Part shown: in pieces, positions 10,261 to 22,200 of the stretch
Position numbering within the stretch: position 1 is the stretch's first letter
Layout: each line of letters begins with the position of its first letter
The notes under the pieces: generated by a model
What the model saw: the letters and a program-made list of their open reading frames with translations, nothing else
What the model was told of the DNA's origin: nothing
Database searches by the model: none
Program-made: the position numbers and the translations under genes
DNA from: Cricetomys ansorgei
Lineage: Eukaryota; Chordata; Mammalia; Rodentia; Nesomyidae
NCBI GenBank assembly: GCA_026225945.1
Contig: JAMJFZ010000199.1
Span: 67,062,501-67,126,500 of the forward strand
Direction of reading: 5' to 3'
Length of the DNA: 64,000 nt

Positions 10261-11940
10261 TATAACAAATTCAATAAGTGCACACTGAATTATACTCGAA
10301 CGACATCTTACACCACACATAAAGAATATAAAACTGATTGAAAAATATCTTTTTCCCAATATTTCAGAAGTTTTATTCCACTAAGGTAAGAAATGAAAAA
10401 CATGTGAGTACAAAAAGGAAACACAAAAATAGATTCAGATAGAAAATATAAGGGCAAGAAAGAATTTACACATTTAAAACACATCAAGAAGAAGGCTGGT
10501 AAAATACAGTTTATATGCAGAGAGATGGCAGTTTCAGTTTTCTTAAGAAAGACAAAAACATTAAGTTGCATTTAAATACGAAGTTCAGAGTAAAACCAAA
10601 AAATGAAGACAGGAGAGAAGATGATTTTAGAAATAGTCTTAGAGACACTCACAAAAAAAAAAAAAAAAAAAAAAAAAAGCTTTGTAGGCCAGAGTACAAA
10701 GTCTTTTAACAAAGTTGTAACAGAATTCCACTGGGATGCAGGAGCAAGAGAGAGCCCTCCAGCATACCTGTGCAGTAGCACTGCCTGTCCTGCTAATCGT
10801 ACCTTAAAAGTGAGAGTTGAGATGGGAAGATGAACTGAGAAGACTCCAGCAAAAGATGGTGGGACTTGGAGCATGTGACAGTTGTAAGGAAAGGTAAATG
10901 GGATAGTTCAAGAGCTTCCTTTAGAAAGAAAGAGTCAGCAAGAGAAAAAGGAAAGTTGGAACTGCATCACCTTATCTATCATGACTCAGGTCAAGAGACA
11001 TTCTCCTCAGTATTGCTAGGACCTCGTATGGAAAACAGAAATCTAGTCAACAATGTATCATTAAAGACTAAGGTAGAATTTAAGACATTTGTTTGGCAAC
11101 ACTCACTGGAATGCCATTAATTTTTCTCATGTCCACCTATATATAATCCCCAAAAGTCACGCTACGTTGAGGACCTGCATTTGAAAATTGGCATATGCTT
11201 TAAAAAGTGAAAAGTACTAATGAGGAAGAAATTTTTAAAAAGAGGAAAGCATGGAATGATGGGGAGAGGTGACCCCTTATTCCTGAGTTACAGAAGAGCA
11301 GGTTGACAACACAGATCATTCTCAGGAAGAGAGAGAGACTACTAGCGTGGCATGAAATTTTGAAGAAAGATCTAAGTGTGAAGTGGAGAGAATGTAAATG
11401 AAGTGGGATGTGTATTTCATGGTCCACAGAAGCATTGACGACCTTTGAGCCAAACCCTGGAGGAGCACTTCCGGCCAGACTACTGACATTAGGAAGAGAA
11501 TGCCTGACAGCTTAACATCATATTCAGCATTTGGGGCTATTTATTCTCTTTGCAAATTATGAATCTCTACTCAGTAGCCATTTTTTAAAGATAAACATCT
11601 CTATGAACCTACTGTTTTTCAAATAGCTTTTCCAAATAGATTTTAAAGTATAACTCACTAAGTTTATGAGTTACCCTTACATTTTTATTTTCCTTTCTTT
11701 TAAGTATGGTCAGACTATGATAATAAGCCACATTTAGTCCTGTTATTGGCGAAGTACTAGATTAGGAGGGCAGTATCAACAGAATAACATAGCTTTGGTA
11801 GTTTCAACTAAAGATGTTTGATTTCTCTTGGATCTTTTTTTTTTTTTGGAGGGGGGAAATATTGAAGTGTTCACTTACTGGAAGAAGTATTTATTTTTTT
11901 ATTTTCTGTGTATGTGTGTAGTACACACATGCCAGTGTGT
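10261..11940. other. Unique noncoding sequence with an A-run
   Basis: A run of about 26 A lies at 10653-10678, possibly an old retroposon tail, but I cannot identify a body upstream. No gene recognised. Confidence 0.4.
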
Positions 11941-11945
11941 GCTAC

Positions 11946-11960
11946 ACACACACATACACA

Positions 11961-11995
<35 letters not shown>
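11946..11995. repeat. (CA)n microsatellite
   Basis: About 50 bp of CA repeats. Confidence 0.95.
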
Positions 11996-12429
11996 TTATA
12001 CAGTTCTTTGGTGTCTTGGGTCTTTAAAAGTGGCTTAATCCTAACCTTCTGTACTATGTATGTGTTTGTTTTCCTCCAATACTTTTCTCTGGTTTTAATA
12101 GGCTGTTATTCTCAAAGTATTTTGAGACAATTAAAGATTTTGAAAGTGCCTCTTAGAAGCTAATGGAACACAAATATTATTGTCTACTGCTTAATAGCCA
12201 GAACTGCAATAATATACTCAAGTATTATTTCCTCACCTCATTACCACTCAAGTGAATTAAAACTAAATTTGTATTTATGCTGTATAATTAAGAATTGCAG
12301 GTAAGGGACAGAAACGTCCTCATTAGTGGCCATCTGTTTGTAAGGCAATGGTAACAGCATAGTCCCCATGAATCCAGTGGTAAAGGTACACATAGCTGAT
12401 ATTAGTGCTGAAATTTAATTATTCACTGT
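11996..12429. other. Unique noncoding sequence
   Basis: Nothing recognised. Confidence 0.4.
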
Positions 12430-12912
12430 TGAGGTGAAGCAATGGTTAAAGAGGTCACAGAGCCGTCATGACCCAGGCCCCTATTTGGACAGTTAAGCCT
12501 TAATTGTAAACTTGATGGGATTAGACATATGTAGGGAATTAGTTGAAATGCAACTCTGTTGTATCTGTGGGAGGGGTCTGATAGAAAATTAGATGTTGAG
12601 GGCTCTGACTTAACAAATGGGTTGATCCACTGATGGTTTGAAAAGTGGTGCATTTGGGGAATAGTGAAGGGCAAGGGAAGAGTAGATCACCAAGGGGTGT
12701 GCCCTTGTGGGCCATATCATGCCCTAGCCTCTTTGTGGGTTCTGTGCACCTCTGCTTCTTGGTTCCTATTATATGAACTTCCCTGCTTCACACATTTTTC
12801 CCAACAGGATGGATTCACACCTCTGATACTCTGAGACAAAATAAATCTTGCTCAGCTTTCAGTTATTCTTTCCATTATTTTAAACACAATTTTGCAATAG
12901 TAACTAACATAT
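12430..12912 (+). mobile_element. MaLR-like LTR
   Basis: The 3' part reads 'ctgagacaaaataaatcttg', then 'cagttattctttccattatt', then 'ttgcaatagtaactaacata'. This is the layout of MaLR-type LTR ends: a polyadenylation signal, a T-rich segment, then a cacagcaa...taactaa-type terminus. The upstream 'ggccatatcatgccctagcc' block also fits a common rodent consensus. Confidence 0.55.
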
Positions 12913-13229
12913 CTATTTCATCACACACTTCAGTTGAAATTCGTGACCCCATCAAGAATCATCCTTTTCCAAGTATTCACGCAGATATGCGTGTACAGAG
13001 CCCACTCATAAATGGTTGATTATGAATCCTGCATCCAGCTTTCTGAGAAATCCGACTGAAGATTAAGGGATTGGACTCATTGCCAAGTCTTCCAAAAGAG
13101 CAGCGGTAGAATTGATAATTAGTCTCCATGTCATGCTCTGAAAAGAAAACACTCCTTTCCTTTGTTTTCCTCTGTGTATTCTGCTATTTCTTTTCATGTT
13201 GTAACAACAATGCCATTGACATCCACATG

Positions 13230-13278
13230 TCTTGATCATCAAGAAAATATGGACAAGGTACATCCTTGTCCATATTTT
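13230..13278. repeat. Two adjacent inverted repeats
   Basis: 13230-13244 has 7-bp perfect arms (TCTTGAT / ATCAAGA) around one base. 13244-13258 and 13264-13278 are perfect 15-bp arms (AAAATATGGACAAGG / CCTTGTCCATATTTT) around the 5-base loop TACAT. No element is recognised around them. Confidence 0.97.
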
Positions 13279-13509
13279 GTCCGTATTGAAGAGATAGCAT
13301 CCAAATGAGACTTCAACTAAGGGAAGAACAGAGTCAGAACTCAACACAGAGTATGGCAATCCAAATCACTCCTCAGCAAGGAGAAGTCATCTAGGCAGCG
13401 AGAAAAACATGGACAAATATGGGCAGTGATCTGAGTGATCTAGAGGTGAGTGAATTATCCATGTATTTATTCCCTTTAGCCTATATCATGCTCTTGTTTG
13501 TTTAATAGT

Positions 13510-13710
13510 TTTCTGGTTTACTGAATTTATTTTCATGTGTGTTCATATATGTGGGCCTGTGTGTATCATGACACACATGGAGCTGTCAGAGGACAGCTTA
13601 CTGGAGCTAGGTCTCTCTTCTATTACATGAATTCTGAGTTCCAAGGAACTCAGGTAAACAAGGTTGCAAGCAAGCACCTGTACATGGTTAGCCATCTCAC
13701 TGACCGATCA

Positions 13711-13713
<3 letters not shown>
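13510..13713 (-). mobile_element. B3 SINE
   Basis: Reverse B3: 'gagctgtcagaggacagctt' body, 'ttccaaggaactcaggtaaa', then the head as 'gccatctcactgaccg'. The TC tract follows directly. Confidence 0.75.
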
Positions 13714-13761
<48 letters not shown>

Positions 13762-13808
13762 CTCTCTCTCTGCCTGTCTCTCTCCCTCCCTCTCTCTCTC
13801 TCTCTCTG
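13714..13808. repeat. (TC)n microsatellite
   Basis: About 95 bp of TC with a few G and CC interruptions. Confidence 0.97.
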
Positions 13809-13885
13809 AACTCCCTATGTAGATGAAGAGCTGATGACCTGTACAGCAAGCACTCTTACCCACTGAGCCACATCCAAAATCTCAA
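13809..13885 (-). mobile_element. B2/B3 5'-end fragment
   Basis: 'gcaagcactcttacccactg' followed by 'agccacatcc' is the reversed tRNA-like head of a second B2/B3 copy. Its body is lost in or beyond the TC tract. Confidence 0.6.
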
Positions 13886-13974
13886 TATAATTTTCCAATA
13901 CTCATCATAGTCAAGCACTACAGGGGGCTTAGGGATTTCTGATAGTACCTTTCTGGTGTTCTAGTCAGGGATAA

Positions 13975-14040
13975 AGCCTCGTTCCTGCTAAAGCCTGTTC
14001 TTTATGAGCTGTGTGGCCCTTGGTAAAACCCTAATATGCA
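13975..14040 (+). mobile_element. Possible MIR fragment
   Basis: 'atgagctgtgtggcccttgg' followed by 'taaaaccctaa' matches the MIR core 'ctagctgtgtgaccttgggcaagtta'. The piece is short. Confidence 0.45.
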
Positions 14041-14044
14041 GATT

Positions 14045-14075
14045 TAATTTTTATTTCTTTATTACTTTTTTCAGT

Positions 14076-14114
<39 letters not shown>

Positions 14115-14297
14115 TCTGTGTGTGCTTCTGTGTGCATGTATACATTAGCATGCCCACTTAAACACTTGTCTAGGTCAGAGGAAAACCTGCTGAAGTTGGT
14201 TCACTTCTTCCATACTGTGGATTAGGGAATTGAACTCAGATTACCAGGCTTGGCAGCAGAGCCCTATACTTGATGAGTTACCTCACCCACCCTATTG
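14045..14297 (-). mobile_element. B3 SINE with internal TG tract
   Basis: A TG microsatellite (14074-14135) sits at the 3' end of the element. 'ttgaactcagattaccaggc' then 'ttggcagcagagccctatac' and 'gagttacctcaccca' are the reversed B3 internal promoter and head. Confidence 0.75.
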
Positions 14298-16107
14298 TGT
14301 AGATGCAAGCATAATGTGAAAACAAAAGAAGCAACAGCATTTAACCCTCAGACTTACAGTGATATTATCATATGTTGAATGATCAGTATATTTATATTTA
14401 GAGATTGCCAATATTTGAGTACAGATTAAAAGACAGTGACTATGGCAGGTATTTGTACTCAGGGGGACTGGGATCATCATGGGAGCAGAACAGAACAGAA
14501 AACATGATGTAGACTATTAAGAAATCTACTCTTGTTAGGGATTGAGTAGAGATGTCCGCAAATATGGGGAGAAGCAATGTGCCTTGATTCTTACATGCAA
14601 ATCAGACAAACAGCCTGGAAACATCACAGAAAATTGTTTCCATCAGTACAATTCCAGAAAGCTACATGAAGTAGGGTATCCCAATAAATTCTGGAGGTTA
14701 ATTCAAATTTGAAGAGGTAGCCAAGATGGCCACAATGGGAAAAATGAGCGAACCACATTAAGGCTTAGGAGTGTGCAAAGGTAGCTGGAAAGTACTAACA
14801 TGTTCGGCAGTCTGATAGGAACAGAATATGCATTTATTAAAGGATGCTCTTAAGGCTGAATAGGATACCAGGAACAAAACAGAGACTCTTGATGGTAGAT
14901 TTTGAGAAACTCGCTCCACTAGGCTGCCCTGAGTGAAGGAAAATGCCACTTTCATTCTTCTTCTCCACCTCCATTCCTTTCTCCCCGCAGCAGCAGCTGG
15001 CTAGAGGTAAATTGTGCTCGGGGTCCCATGTCTCGTTTTTATGATTTACTAGTTCAGTCTTTCAGTGGGGTGAGAATATAGAGTGTGCTGGATGGCACTT
15101 TCTTGGGGAATTTATGTTGCACAGCTAAACATCATGTCTGTCTATCTCTTCCCAGTAATCTCCAATAATACCCAAATGGGCCTTTTATTTGAGACATCTG
15201 GAGAGCCTTATGGTGGTTGAGAATTAAGGTGCTGAGAGAAGAAAACAGCTCAGCCATAAAGTCTGTCGGATAAACAAAGCTTTCTTTGGAGCATTAACTC
15301 CTTTGCTGAGAAATCTCTGTTCCTCAAAATGTACTTAGTAACTTTACATCTCCATCTCCAGGTACACTTTTCTTTTGCAAATACACTCTTGGCATTTAAT
15401 GAGGCTATTAAGGTAGGAAGCTATGAGGTATTAGCATAGAAAGAACATTGCCAGAAGAAAAGATGAAAAAGGCCTCCTCACCCAAGGCATGCTCCCTCCA
15501 ACTCCATGTCCCCACCCTAGCATCTGCATTTGTTCTATAATAGCAAAAATCCCCATCAAAGGTGTTGGTAATTTTAGCTAGATAATAATTCTCTTGAAAC
15601 TGTCATAAACTGCCAAAAGGTGTGTGTAACTCAGAGAGGGCAACAAGACTAGAATGGAAAAATAATCAAGTAGCTTTATTTGTTTTTAATATACACAGCC
15701 ATTCAGTAAGCACAGACTTCTGTGTTTTAGCTTCTCTCCAGGGTTGCTTCTTGCCCAGGATGGCAGAGGAAGGGCTGCAGTCTTTGAGACCTCTGAGCCT
15801 TTGCAATGTAGTGCTGTCTCTCAAATGCCCTCCTGATCTGCAGTTTTTTGACTAATAGCATTTTATCAATCTCAGTTCCTGTGCCTTCTTCAGTGTAAGC
15901 CTATCTGAATACCACAAAGTGGCATGCAACACTTTTATGTCTGAATTGGTGTAAAACTACTGTCTCTTCTCACAGTGTCACACTATTGCATGTCTGAGCA
16001 TATTGCTCTTCCCAGGATGTAGGCTAAGAACTAGAGGAAAGGAGAGACCTGAGCTCTTTGATACTCATTCCAAGCACAGAGGTGGGTATTCAAGAGGCTG
16101 CATTGTG
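14298..16107. other. Unique noncoding sequence
   Basis: No gene or clear repeat. It contains a possible microexon-like splice pair near 14990 and a short YY1-like 'ccaagatggcc' near 14721. Confidence 0.4.
14948..15012 (+). other. Splice-site pair flanking 16 nt (candidate microexon)
   Basis: A long pyrimidine tract (about 14949-14986) ends in 'ctccccgcag' at 14990. Sixteen bases later, 'ctagag' is followed by 'gtaaat' at 15007, a good donor match. The acceptor is followed by CAGCAG, giving alternative NAGNAG choices. Nothing shows that it is transcribed. Confidence 0.15.
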
Positions 16108-16455
16108 TTCATTATCTGTTGCTGATAGCAAGCTGTGACAATGCTGTTTTGTTGTTGTTGTTTGTTTTGTTTTGTTCTGTTTTTAACTAAAATAGATCAT
16201 ACCATCTCAGAGTTACTATACTTTGGGGGCTCAGAGAATCTTCTGCTTTGGGTCTCTCAGATAGTATTGAGGCATTTTCCAGGGCTGATTCCCATCAGGC
16301 ACTCAACTGGAAATAGATCTTCCACCCTCAGGCTGTTGGAAGAACTCAGTTCCCTGAAGCTGGAGGGCTTATATCAATTTTCTCCATTGAATCTTACAAG
16401 AGTAAAACTCCAGAAGGAGTATACTCTCAAGCTAGAGATTCATTTGATCATTTGA
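16108..16455 (+). mobile_element. Ancient mammalian repeat (ttatctgttgctg-type)
   Basis: 'cattatctgttgctgatagc', then 'ccatctcagagttactatac', 'ggctgattcccatcaggcac' and 'gaactcagttccctgaagc', follow the order of a mammalian-wide LTR-like repeat. A TTG/TTTTG-rich stretch (about 16151-16181) interrupts it. Family name not assigned. Confidence 0.45.
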
Positions 16456-16459
16456 CATC

Positions 16460-17577
16460 AGGAAGCCACAGAGTGGCACCTGTCACCATTGCACATTCCC
16501 CTAAATAGCTGCAAACTTTAAGTTTCACTTCTCTGAGGGGGATTATGAAGAAGTTTGAATACTGGGAACTGTGTTCATAAACATTTCTAATATATATATA
16601 TATATATATTCTTTTAGTAATTTCACTTATTAGGTATATTTGCCTTGTAAGTTATAGGTGTACTACTGTGGGCAGAATTCATGTGTGTGTCATGTTAAAC
16701 AATACACCAATGTGCTGAGCATGAGCTTAAAGAAAAATACAATTCCTGATAAAGATGTTAGAGTCTCTGGCCTGGGTAAAGAGCCAACATTCCAACTGGG
16801 TTGGTTCAATCTTTTTGGCTAAGGGTGCCCCCTATGAAGACTTCTCACTGATAAAAAAGATGGGCAGAATCATTCTTTAATTAGAATTTAATTTAATTAG
16901 ATACTGCCCTTCTCTGTAGAATCCCTGCCCCTAGTGCAGGGCTGCAGCCATGGAGGGTCGTAAGTCTGCTCATTTTTCTGAATTTTTCAGAAAGCCACAA
17001 CTTTTCCTATACTTATTATATCTCTTTGCTAAGCACACTTTTATTAACACTTTGACCTTCCCCAACTTAGGCTTCCTGACTCTTTCTCTGAAGTCTCCCT
17101 CTCTACCAGGCAGCTGCTTGTCCATCACGTGTCTGACCTCCATGCCAATGAAACTTGCATAGCTTCCCCTCTCCTTCTCCGTTCACCTCCACTGGGCAGC
17201 AGCTGAAGTTTATAGCATACCTACCCTGGAATTATTTCTTTTAAACCCCAACGAAATTGTCCTTGAGTTTCCATTTTATCCCATTCTGAAATTCTTTTAT
17301 GACTGAGACTAAAATTCCAAAGAATAGGACCCTGATTTCCCCTGTATCAATAACTACCCAATTGTATATGTTGACTGAATAAATGATTTAATTAATGAAG
17401 AGGCTACAGACATGAGCTCACTCCTCATTCCCTGGTAGGATCCACACAAGGTTAGCACATAACTGTCCATTCATTAAATGGTTTCCTTCTGGGTAAAGGT
17501 TAACTTGAAAATGAATAAATCATCAGCTCCTATGATAGAAATTAATTTCTTTCTTTACACATGTCCATTAAAAGACC
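16460..17577. other. Unique noncoding sequence with short TA repeat
   Basis: A (TA)n of about 20 bp lies near 16589-16609. No gene recognised. Confidence 0.4.
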
Positions 17578-17850
17578 TGTATTTTTTTTAATCTTTAAAA
17601 TTGAAATAGGATTCCAATACTCCTCCCTCCTTTCCCATACTCCCACACTCTCAAGTTGGTAGCCTCTTTTCCCTTTATTTATTGTTGTTACATATATGTA
17701 TGTATATATAAAATGATTATATATGTGTGTATATGTATAAATATATATAAGCACAAATATATAAATATAACCTGATGAGTCTATTTTCACTGTTTTTTTG
17801 TATTCAGTTTTAGGACTGACCATTCTACATTGGATAATAATGAGGGGCCT
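17578..17850. repeat. Rodent mid-repetitive element with AT-rich core
   Basis: A C-rich 'tactcctccctcctttccca' block, an AT/TATG-rich centre (about 17690-17765), 'taacctgatgagtctatttt' and 'aggactgaccattctacatt' match the same unassigned rodent family as the copy at 39.5 kb (there 'aagactgaccacttgggatt'). Confidence 0.5.
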
Positions 17851-17854
17851 CAGC

Positions 17855-18732
17855 TCTAGAGATACACAAAGCATAAAAAAGGTAGCAGTAAAGATAACTG
17901 CCTAGGCATGTGCCATATGTTTGTCTTTGGTTTTGGCATTTCTGGTCCTAGATTCTATTTACTGCCTTCTTTCCCCACAAGAGGAATATAAAAAACATAT
18001 AGAAAATTTCTGGAGTCAATAGTCTAACACCTCACTTATCCTAGGTTATCAGTAAAATTAAAAAGGCCCAGGGGACATGTTTTCAAGGAAGGAGAGTTAT
18101 AAAGTGTTATAAAGGGACTCAAGGGAATATTGTAGGAGACGGAATGTGGGGAGGGCGAAATAATACTAAGGACCTTGGAAAATGGTCACATGGAAACCCA
18201 ATACTCTAAAAGAGTTAAAACAGATTTATTCTGTAACAGGCTAGCTATGTCCCTACCAAACACCAGATGCTATCAAATAAAAGGCCCAGGTGCAGGAATG
18301 GGTCACTTTTTTTTTGGAGCTACTGGCCAGTGAGGTCTCATAGACCCCTAAATATTGAAGCCTATTGCCATCATTCTTGGTAATCCTTCAGAACTTGACA
18401 GTAAGACCTGTTGCCTAAGATGCCACACACTTGAGCCATATAACATGAGAAATCAAACTCATACTCACTCGGAGGCTTCATCCCTACTGGCTAGCACTCA
18501 ACATGCTGGATAGTGCTATGCATACTACTGGAATCAAAAAGTAAGCATTATTTTTGGCTTTCTATAAATCCCGTGTGCTACAATAATGCATATTATCGCA
18601 CAAATATGACTCCTGGTACAGACTCCCAATATTTAATTTGTAAATATGATGAAGTATGGTGACTGCTGAGAAGCCACCAATTCTCAGGGCACAGTATCCC
18701 ATTGGTGCAAGACTCAAATCTACCCTGATAGC
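17855..18732. other. Unique noncoding sequence
   Basis: Nothing recognised. Confidence 0.4.
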
Positions 18733-19025
18733 CACTTTCACCCACATGGTGATTTGAATGAGAAATGTCCCCCATAGGCTCAGATATTTGAACACTTGGT
18801 CACCAGCTCATTGTGCAGTTTGAGAAAGTTTAGGAGATATGGCCTTGCTTGAAGAAGTACATGACTAAAGACAGGCTTTGAGAGTTTGTAGCTTTGCTCT
18901 TGCACCAGGAAGGATAGCTTTGCCATATCCCCGACCCTAGTCCCAGGAAGGCTTTGCCACTTCTGTAGGCTGAGTGATGCACTGTGGTGCTTGATGGTGT
19001 CCCATGTCCAAGGATACACATTCAC
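18733..19025 (+). mobile_element. MaLR-like LTR, 5' half
   Basis: 'gatttgaatgagaaatgtcc' followed by 'cccataggctcagatatttg' and 'aacacttggtcaccag' is the hallmark start of a rodent MaLR-like LTR, related to the MLT/MST 'ggtttgaatgtgtccccca' start. 'aggctttgagagtttgtagc' also fits. Confidence 0.65.
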
Positions 19026-19249
19026 TCAGATCTTCCCTCACTTCCTACATAACAGAGAACCCAAACACCTTCTGGGATATTCTCCTCAGTGCCTAGCTCA
19101 TGTGTTACCTCTACAAGACCTTCCATTTTCTTGAATTTTCCCCATACCACCAGCCACACTTTCACTGCCTAAGATTCTCTATTACAGACATCACAATGTG
19201 GCTGAGCCCTGCTACTACTGATACTCACTGATATGAGTTTGAGATATTA

Positions 19250-19343
19250 GATCTTCCTCCTCCTCCTACTCTTCTTCCTCTTCTTCCTCCTCCTCCTCCT
19301 TATACTCCTCCTCTCCTTCCCCTGCTTCTCCTCCTCCATCTTC
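19250..19343. repeat. (TCC)n/(CTT)n tract
   Basis: About 90 bp of imperfect TCC and TTC units. Confidence 0.9.
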
Positions 19344-20189
19344 ATTTTTACATAATGTTGGAACTCACATTGAGCAGGAGTAAGTGAAACTTTCATATAT
19401 GCATATTCACAGCCCAGGTTGATTTGGTTGGCATGGGTATCTAAAATTCACATAAATCTTGCAGAAGAAAGGCACCAAAGAAAGAGACATCAAAGAATTT
19501 ACATACACAAACAAGGGAATGAGCATAACAAATAGTGTTTGGGCAGCTTCAGGGCCCTCAGTCCCTGATTTCTAAACCTATATTCACTCCTATTCTGAGG
19601 CCCTAGAAAAGCCCTGAATATTTTGAATGACTTCCCGTTTGTCTTGCCTTTATCATTCTGTTCTATCTCTCCTATCTTGTACTTCAAAAGTTCCTAAAGA
19701 ATATACTCCAATGGCAATTGCTAGCTGCCGAGGGGGGAAGAGTCACATTGCTTCTTGAGTATGGTCACTGGCAGATTGCCCACGCCCCAGCAGATAACCC
19801 CATACCCATGCATATATAGGCAGCACTAATTGGACCCAATTGATTTAATTAATTAGTTAATTAGTTAATTAATTATATGAGGATGACTGGAAATTGAGAG
19901 GACAGTATGTTGGGGACCTTGTGGGGATTTAGAGGAGTGAGTTCAGATGGATGTGAACAAGACTCATTGGATACAATCATGGAAATTTCAAGCAATAGGT
20001 AAAAACTACAACTTAAAAAGTAACATTCTCATTTGTCCCATATAACTATTTCTAATTAGGGATAAAAAAAGGTTCAATATCTTTTTAATGTAAAACAAAA
20101 ATAAACAATAAATAGAGATTATAGGAAGAGCATTTCAAACAAGCAAAGAAAGCTACTGAGAGAAATCTAGAGAGAAGCAATATACTATT
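19344..20189. other. Unique noncoding sequence with TTAA tract
   Basis: A TTAA/TTAG run lies at about 19843-19876. Nothing else recognised. Confidence 0.4.
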
Positions 20190-20580
20190 CAGTGACCATA
20201 AAATTCTGCTGTCCTACAGCTGCCTCTTCTCTACCAGCCAGCAACTCCACTGTGGTGCATTGTGGGGCCTGTAGCACTAATCAATGGCAGCAAGGAAGTG
20301 GCATCGTTCAATTATATGGTCTGCTGACTCATTATTCACCCACACTAGCCGCACCTGCCACCCGCCCTGCTTAGTTTCATTTCATACTTACAGGCTTACC
20401 CCTCCCCTTTCACATGACAGTTATGACCTATTCTGAGTCACCTCAGCAACGCATTAATTTCAGTAGGCAGCATGATTCATTTCAATTACATATTTGGAAA
20501 TAGCGTTCTCTTCAACCACTATCCAAGCCAGTCAATATTTCCACCTGAACTTGGAATAAAAATAACAATAGTAAATCATG
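20190..20580. promoter_or_regulatory. Candidate cis-regulatory block with two AP-1/MARE-like sites
   Basis: Repeat-free sequence that is less AT-rich than its flanks. TGCTGACTCA at 20322-20331 matches the left half of a MAF recognition element and contains an AP-1-type TGACTCA. TGAGTCA at 20434-20440 is a perfect AP-1 core. Motifs of this length occur by chance, so this is a weak call that depends on conservation I cannot see. Confidence 0.2.
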
Positions 20581-21167
20581 AAAGTAGAATTTGGGGGATG
20601 CTGAATGGTACTGGCTTCTTTCCTTTGTACCTTGATTTATGCCCAGTGCACATACAGCCACACATATGCACACAGTCCACATTTTACACACTGTGTACAC
20701 ACAGGCACACACACCGTACAGGAGTACCCCATTTATAATTACTCACACAAACATATGCCACACGCACAAACACCTTGAACCTGGCATTTAGTAAGAGTTG
20801 TTAACTAAGTTTTTTCAGTTTCTGAGTGGCAATATTTTTGTTATATAGAACAATCTTGAGAGAGCATGAAGCATAAAAGAAAAACATGAAATTTTGTGAT
20901 ATCCATAGAAATATTGTGCCATAGCAAGTGAAAAAGACATGCACTTGGAGATACTTCCTTGTAATGAGACAAAGCATGAGATGGAGACTGGGGTCTTGTT
21001 CCCAGCTGAATCAAGCAGAGGTTAGATCAACAAGCAGAAGCTATATTAGCAATGATTACGGACATGCTTTAATGGGATACACTGTTTAAACAAGTATTAA
21101 GAGAAAGAAGGGGTGCTATTAAGATAAAGTTGTAGAAATAACCATAAAACCTAGGCATCCTCTTGCA
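20581..21167. other. Unique noncoding sequence
   Basis: A CA-rich patch lies near 20640-20720. No gene recognised. Confidence 0.4.
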
Positions 21168-21470
21168 GTGGGTGGGATGTGAAGTGTGACCCATGGGCTC
21201 GTGCTTAAATACTTGATCTCTAGCTGATGCGCCATTTTGGGAGGTGGCGGATAGCTGGGGAAAGTAGCTTTTAGGGGATCTGACCTTCAATGTTATATAG
21301 CCCAGGCCCACTTCCAGCCTGAGCCCTTTCTGCTTCCTGATCCACAGAAATGTGGGGGAAAGCTATGCTGAAGTGCCTGCCAACGTGGATAGAGACTTCC
21401 TCACCATCATGAACTGCGCTACGCCTGTGAGTCAAGAGCCAAAATAAACTACATCTGTGTTATGTTTTTT
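21168..21470 (+). mobile_element. MaLR-like LTR
   Basis: 'gggctcgtgcttaaatactt' and 'gatctctagctgatgcgcca' plus 'ttttgggaggtggcgg' match the rodent MaLR-like LTR body. 'gagccaaaataaactacatc' carries the polyadenylation-type AATAAA. Confidence 0.6.
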
Positions 21471-21955
21471 GAGGTATATATCAAAATTTCTTTGCAAATC
21501 CAGGGACCTAAAACAAGTAGAAGAGCTGGACTGTGGGGAACCATAATAGCTTAGACATTGCTGACCTACACAGGATGCATCGGGCTTTATTAAGCAATGT
21601 GGGTGTGTTTGTTTGCATAGAGCCACATGTTACAGATGTTACATGGAGCCCAGCACCACAACATGCTCTTCTTGTCTGCTTACTTTCCACAAATTGGTAA
21701 ATGCATCAGATTGGAACTTGAGATTTTCTTAGAGTAAAATGTCTCTGATCTGATGTGTCTCAATGGATCAAGTAAACATGAAGCAGAGGAACTCTAAGAT
21801 ACTGTAGGGAAACACTTGAAATGATTAATTTTCATTTTCAAATAAACTAGATTTAGGATCATCAGGACACCTCTGCAAGAATCTGCAAGGATATTTCCAC
21901 AAAAGTAGGAACTCAGGTGTACAGGTCAGCTGTGAATGTGGGCAGCAGCATCCCA
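21471..21955. other. Unique noncoding sequence
   Basis: Nothing recognised. Confidence 0.4.
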
Positions 21956-21959
21956 CAGA

Positions 21960-22200
21960 CTCCATAAGATACACAGAAAAATGTTCAAAACCAAATGATC
22001 CCACCATGCATCTCTCTCTGTTGCATGTGGACACATTGTGCTCAGATGGTTCTAACTTCTGTCACCAGAGATAGAGACACTTTCTTTCCTATTTTTCCTG
22101 CCAAGGTGTACTGCACCCTCCATCCTTGATCCAAAATCAGCTCTTCTGTTGTTTTTTGTCAGACATATTATCAAAGCGATGAGAAATGTAACTATCACAA
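21960..22200 (+). mobile_element. Possible MaLR-like LTR 3' half
   Basis: 'gttgttttttgtcagacata', 'ttatcaaagcgatgagaaat' and 'gtaactatcaca' resemble the terminal segment of the MaLR-like LTRs (tttgtcag...tatcacagc...agaaa...aactaa). The upstream part is too decayed to align. Confidence 0.4.

Noticed and set aside
14721..14731. YY1-like motif ccaagatggcc
   Set aside because: A single short motif without supporting context; expected by chance.
16800..16870. Possible U2-like snRNA pseudogene ('tctttttggctaagggtg')
   Set aside because: Only a few bases resemble U2; the rest of the snRNA does not follow.
16923..16941. Small hairpin ccctgc...gcaggg
   Set aside because: Six-bp arms are common by chance.
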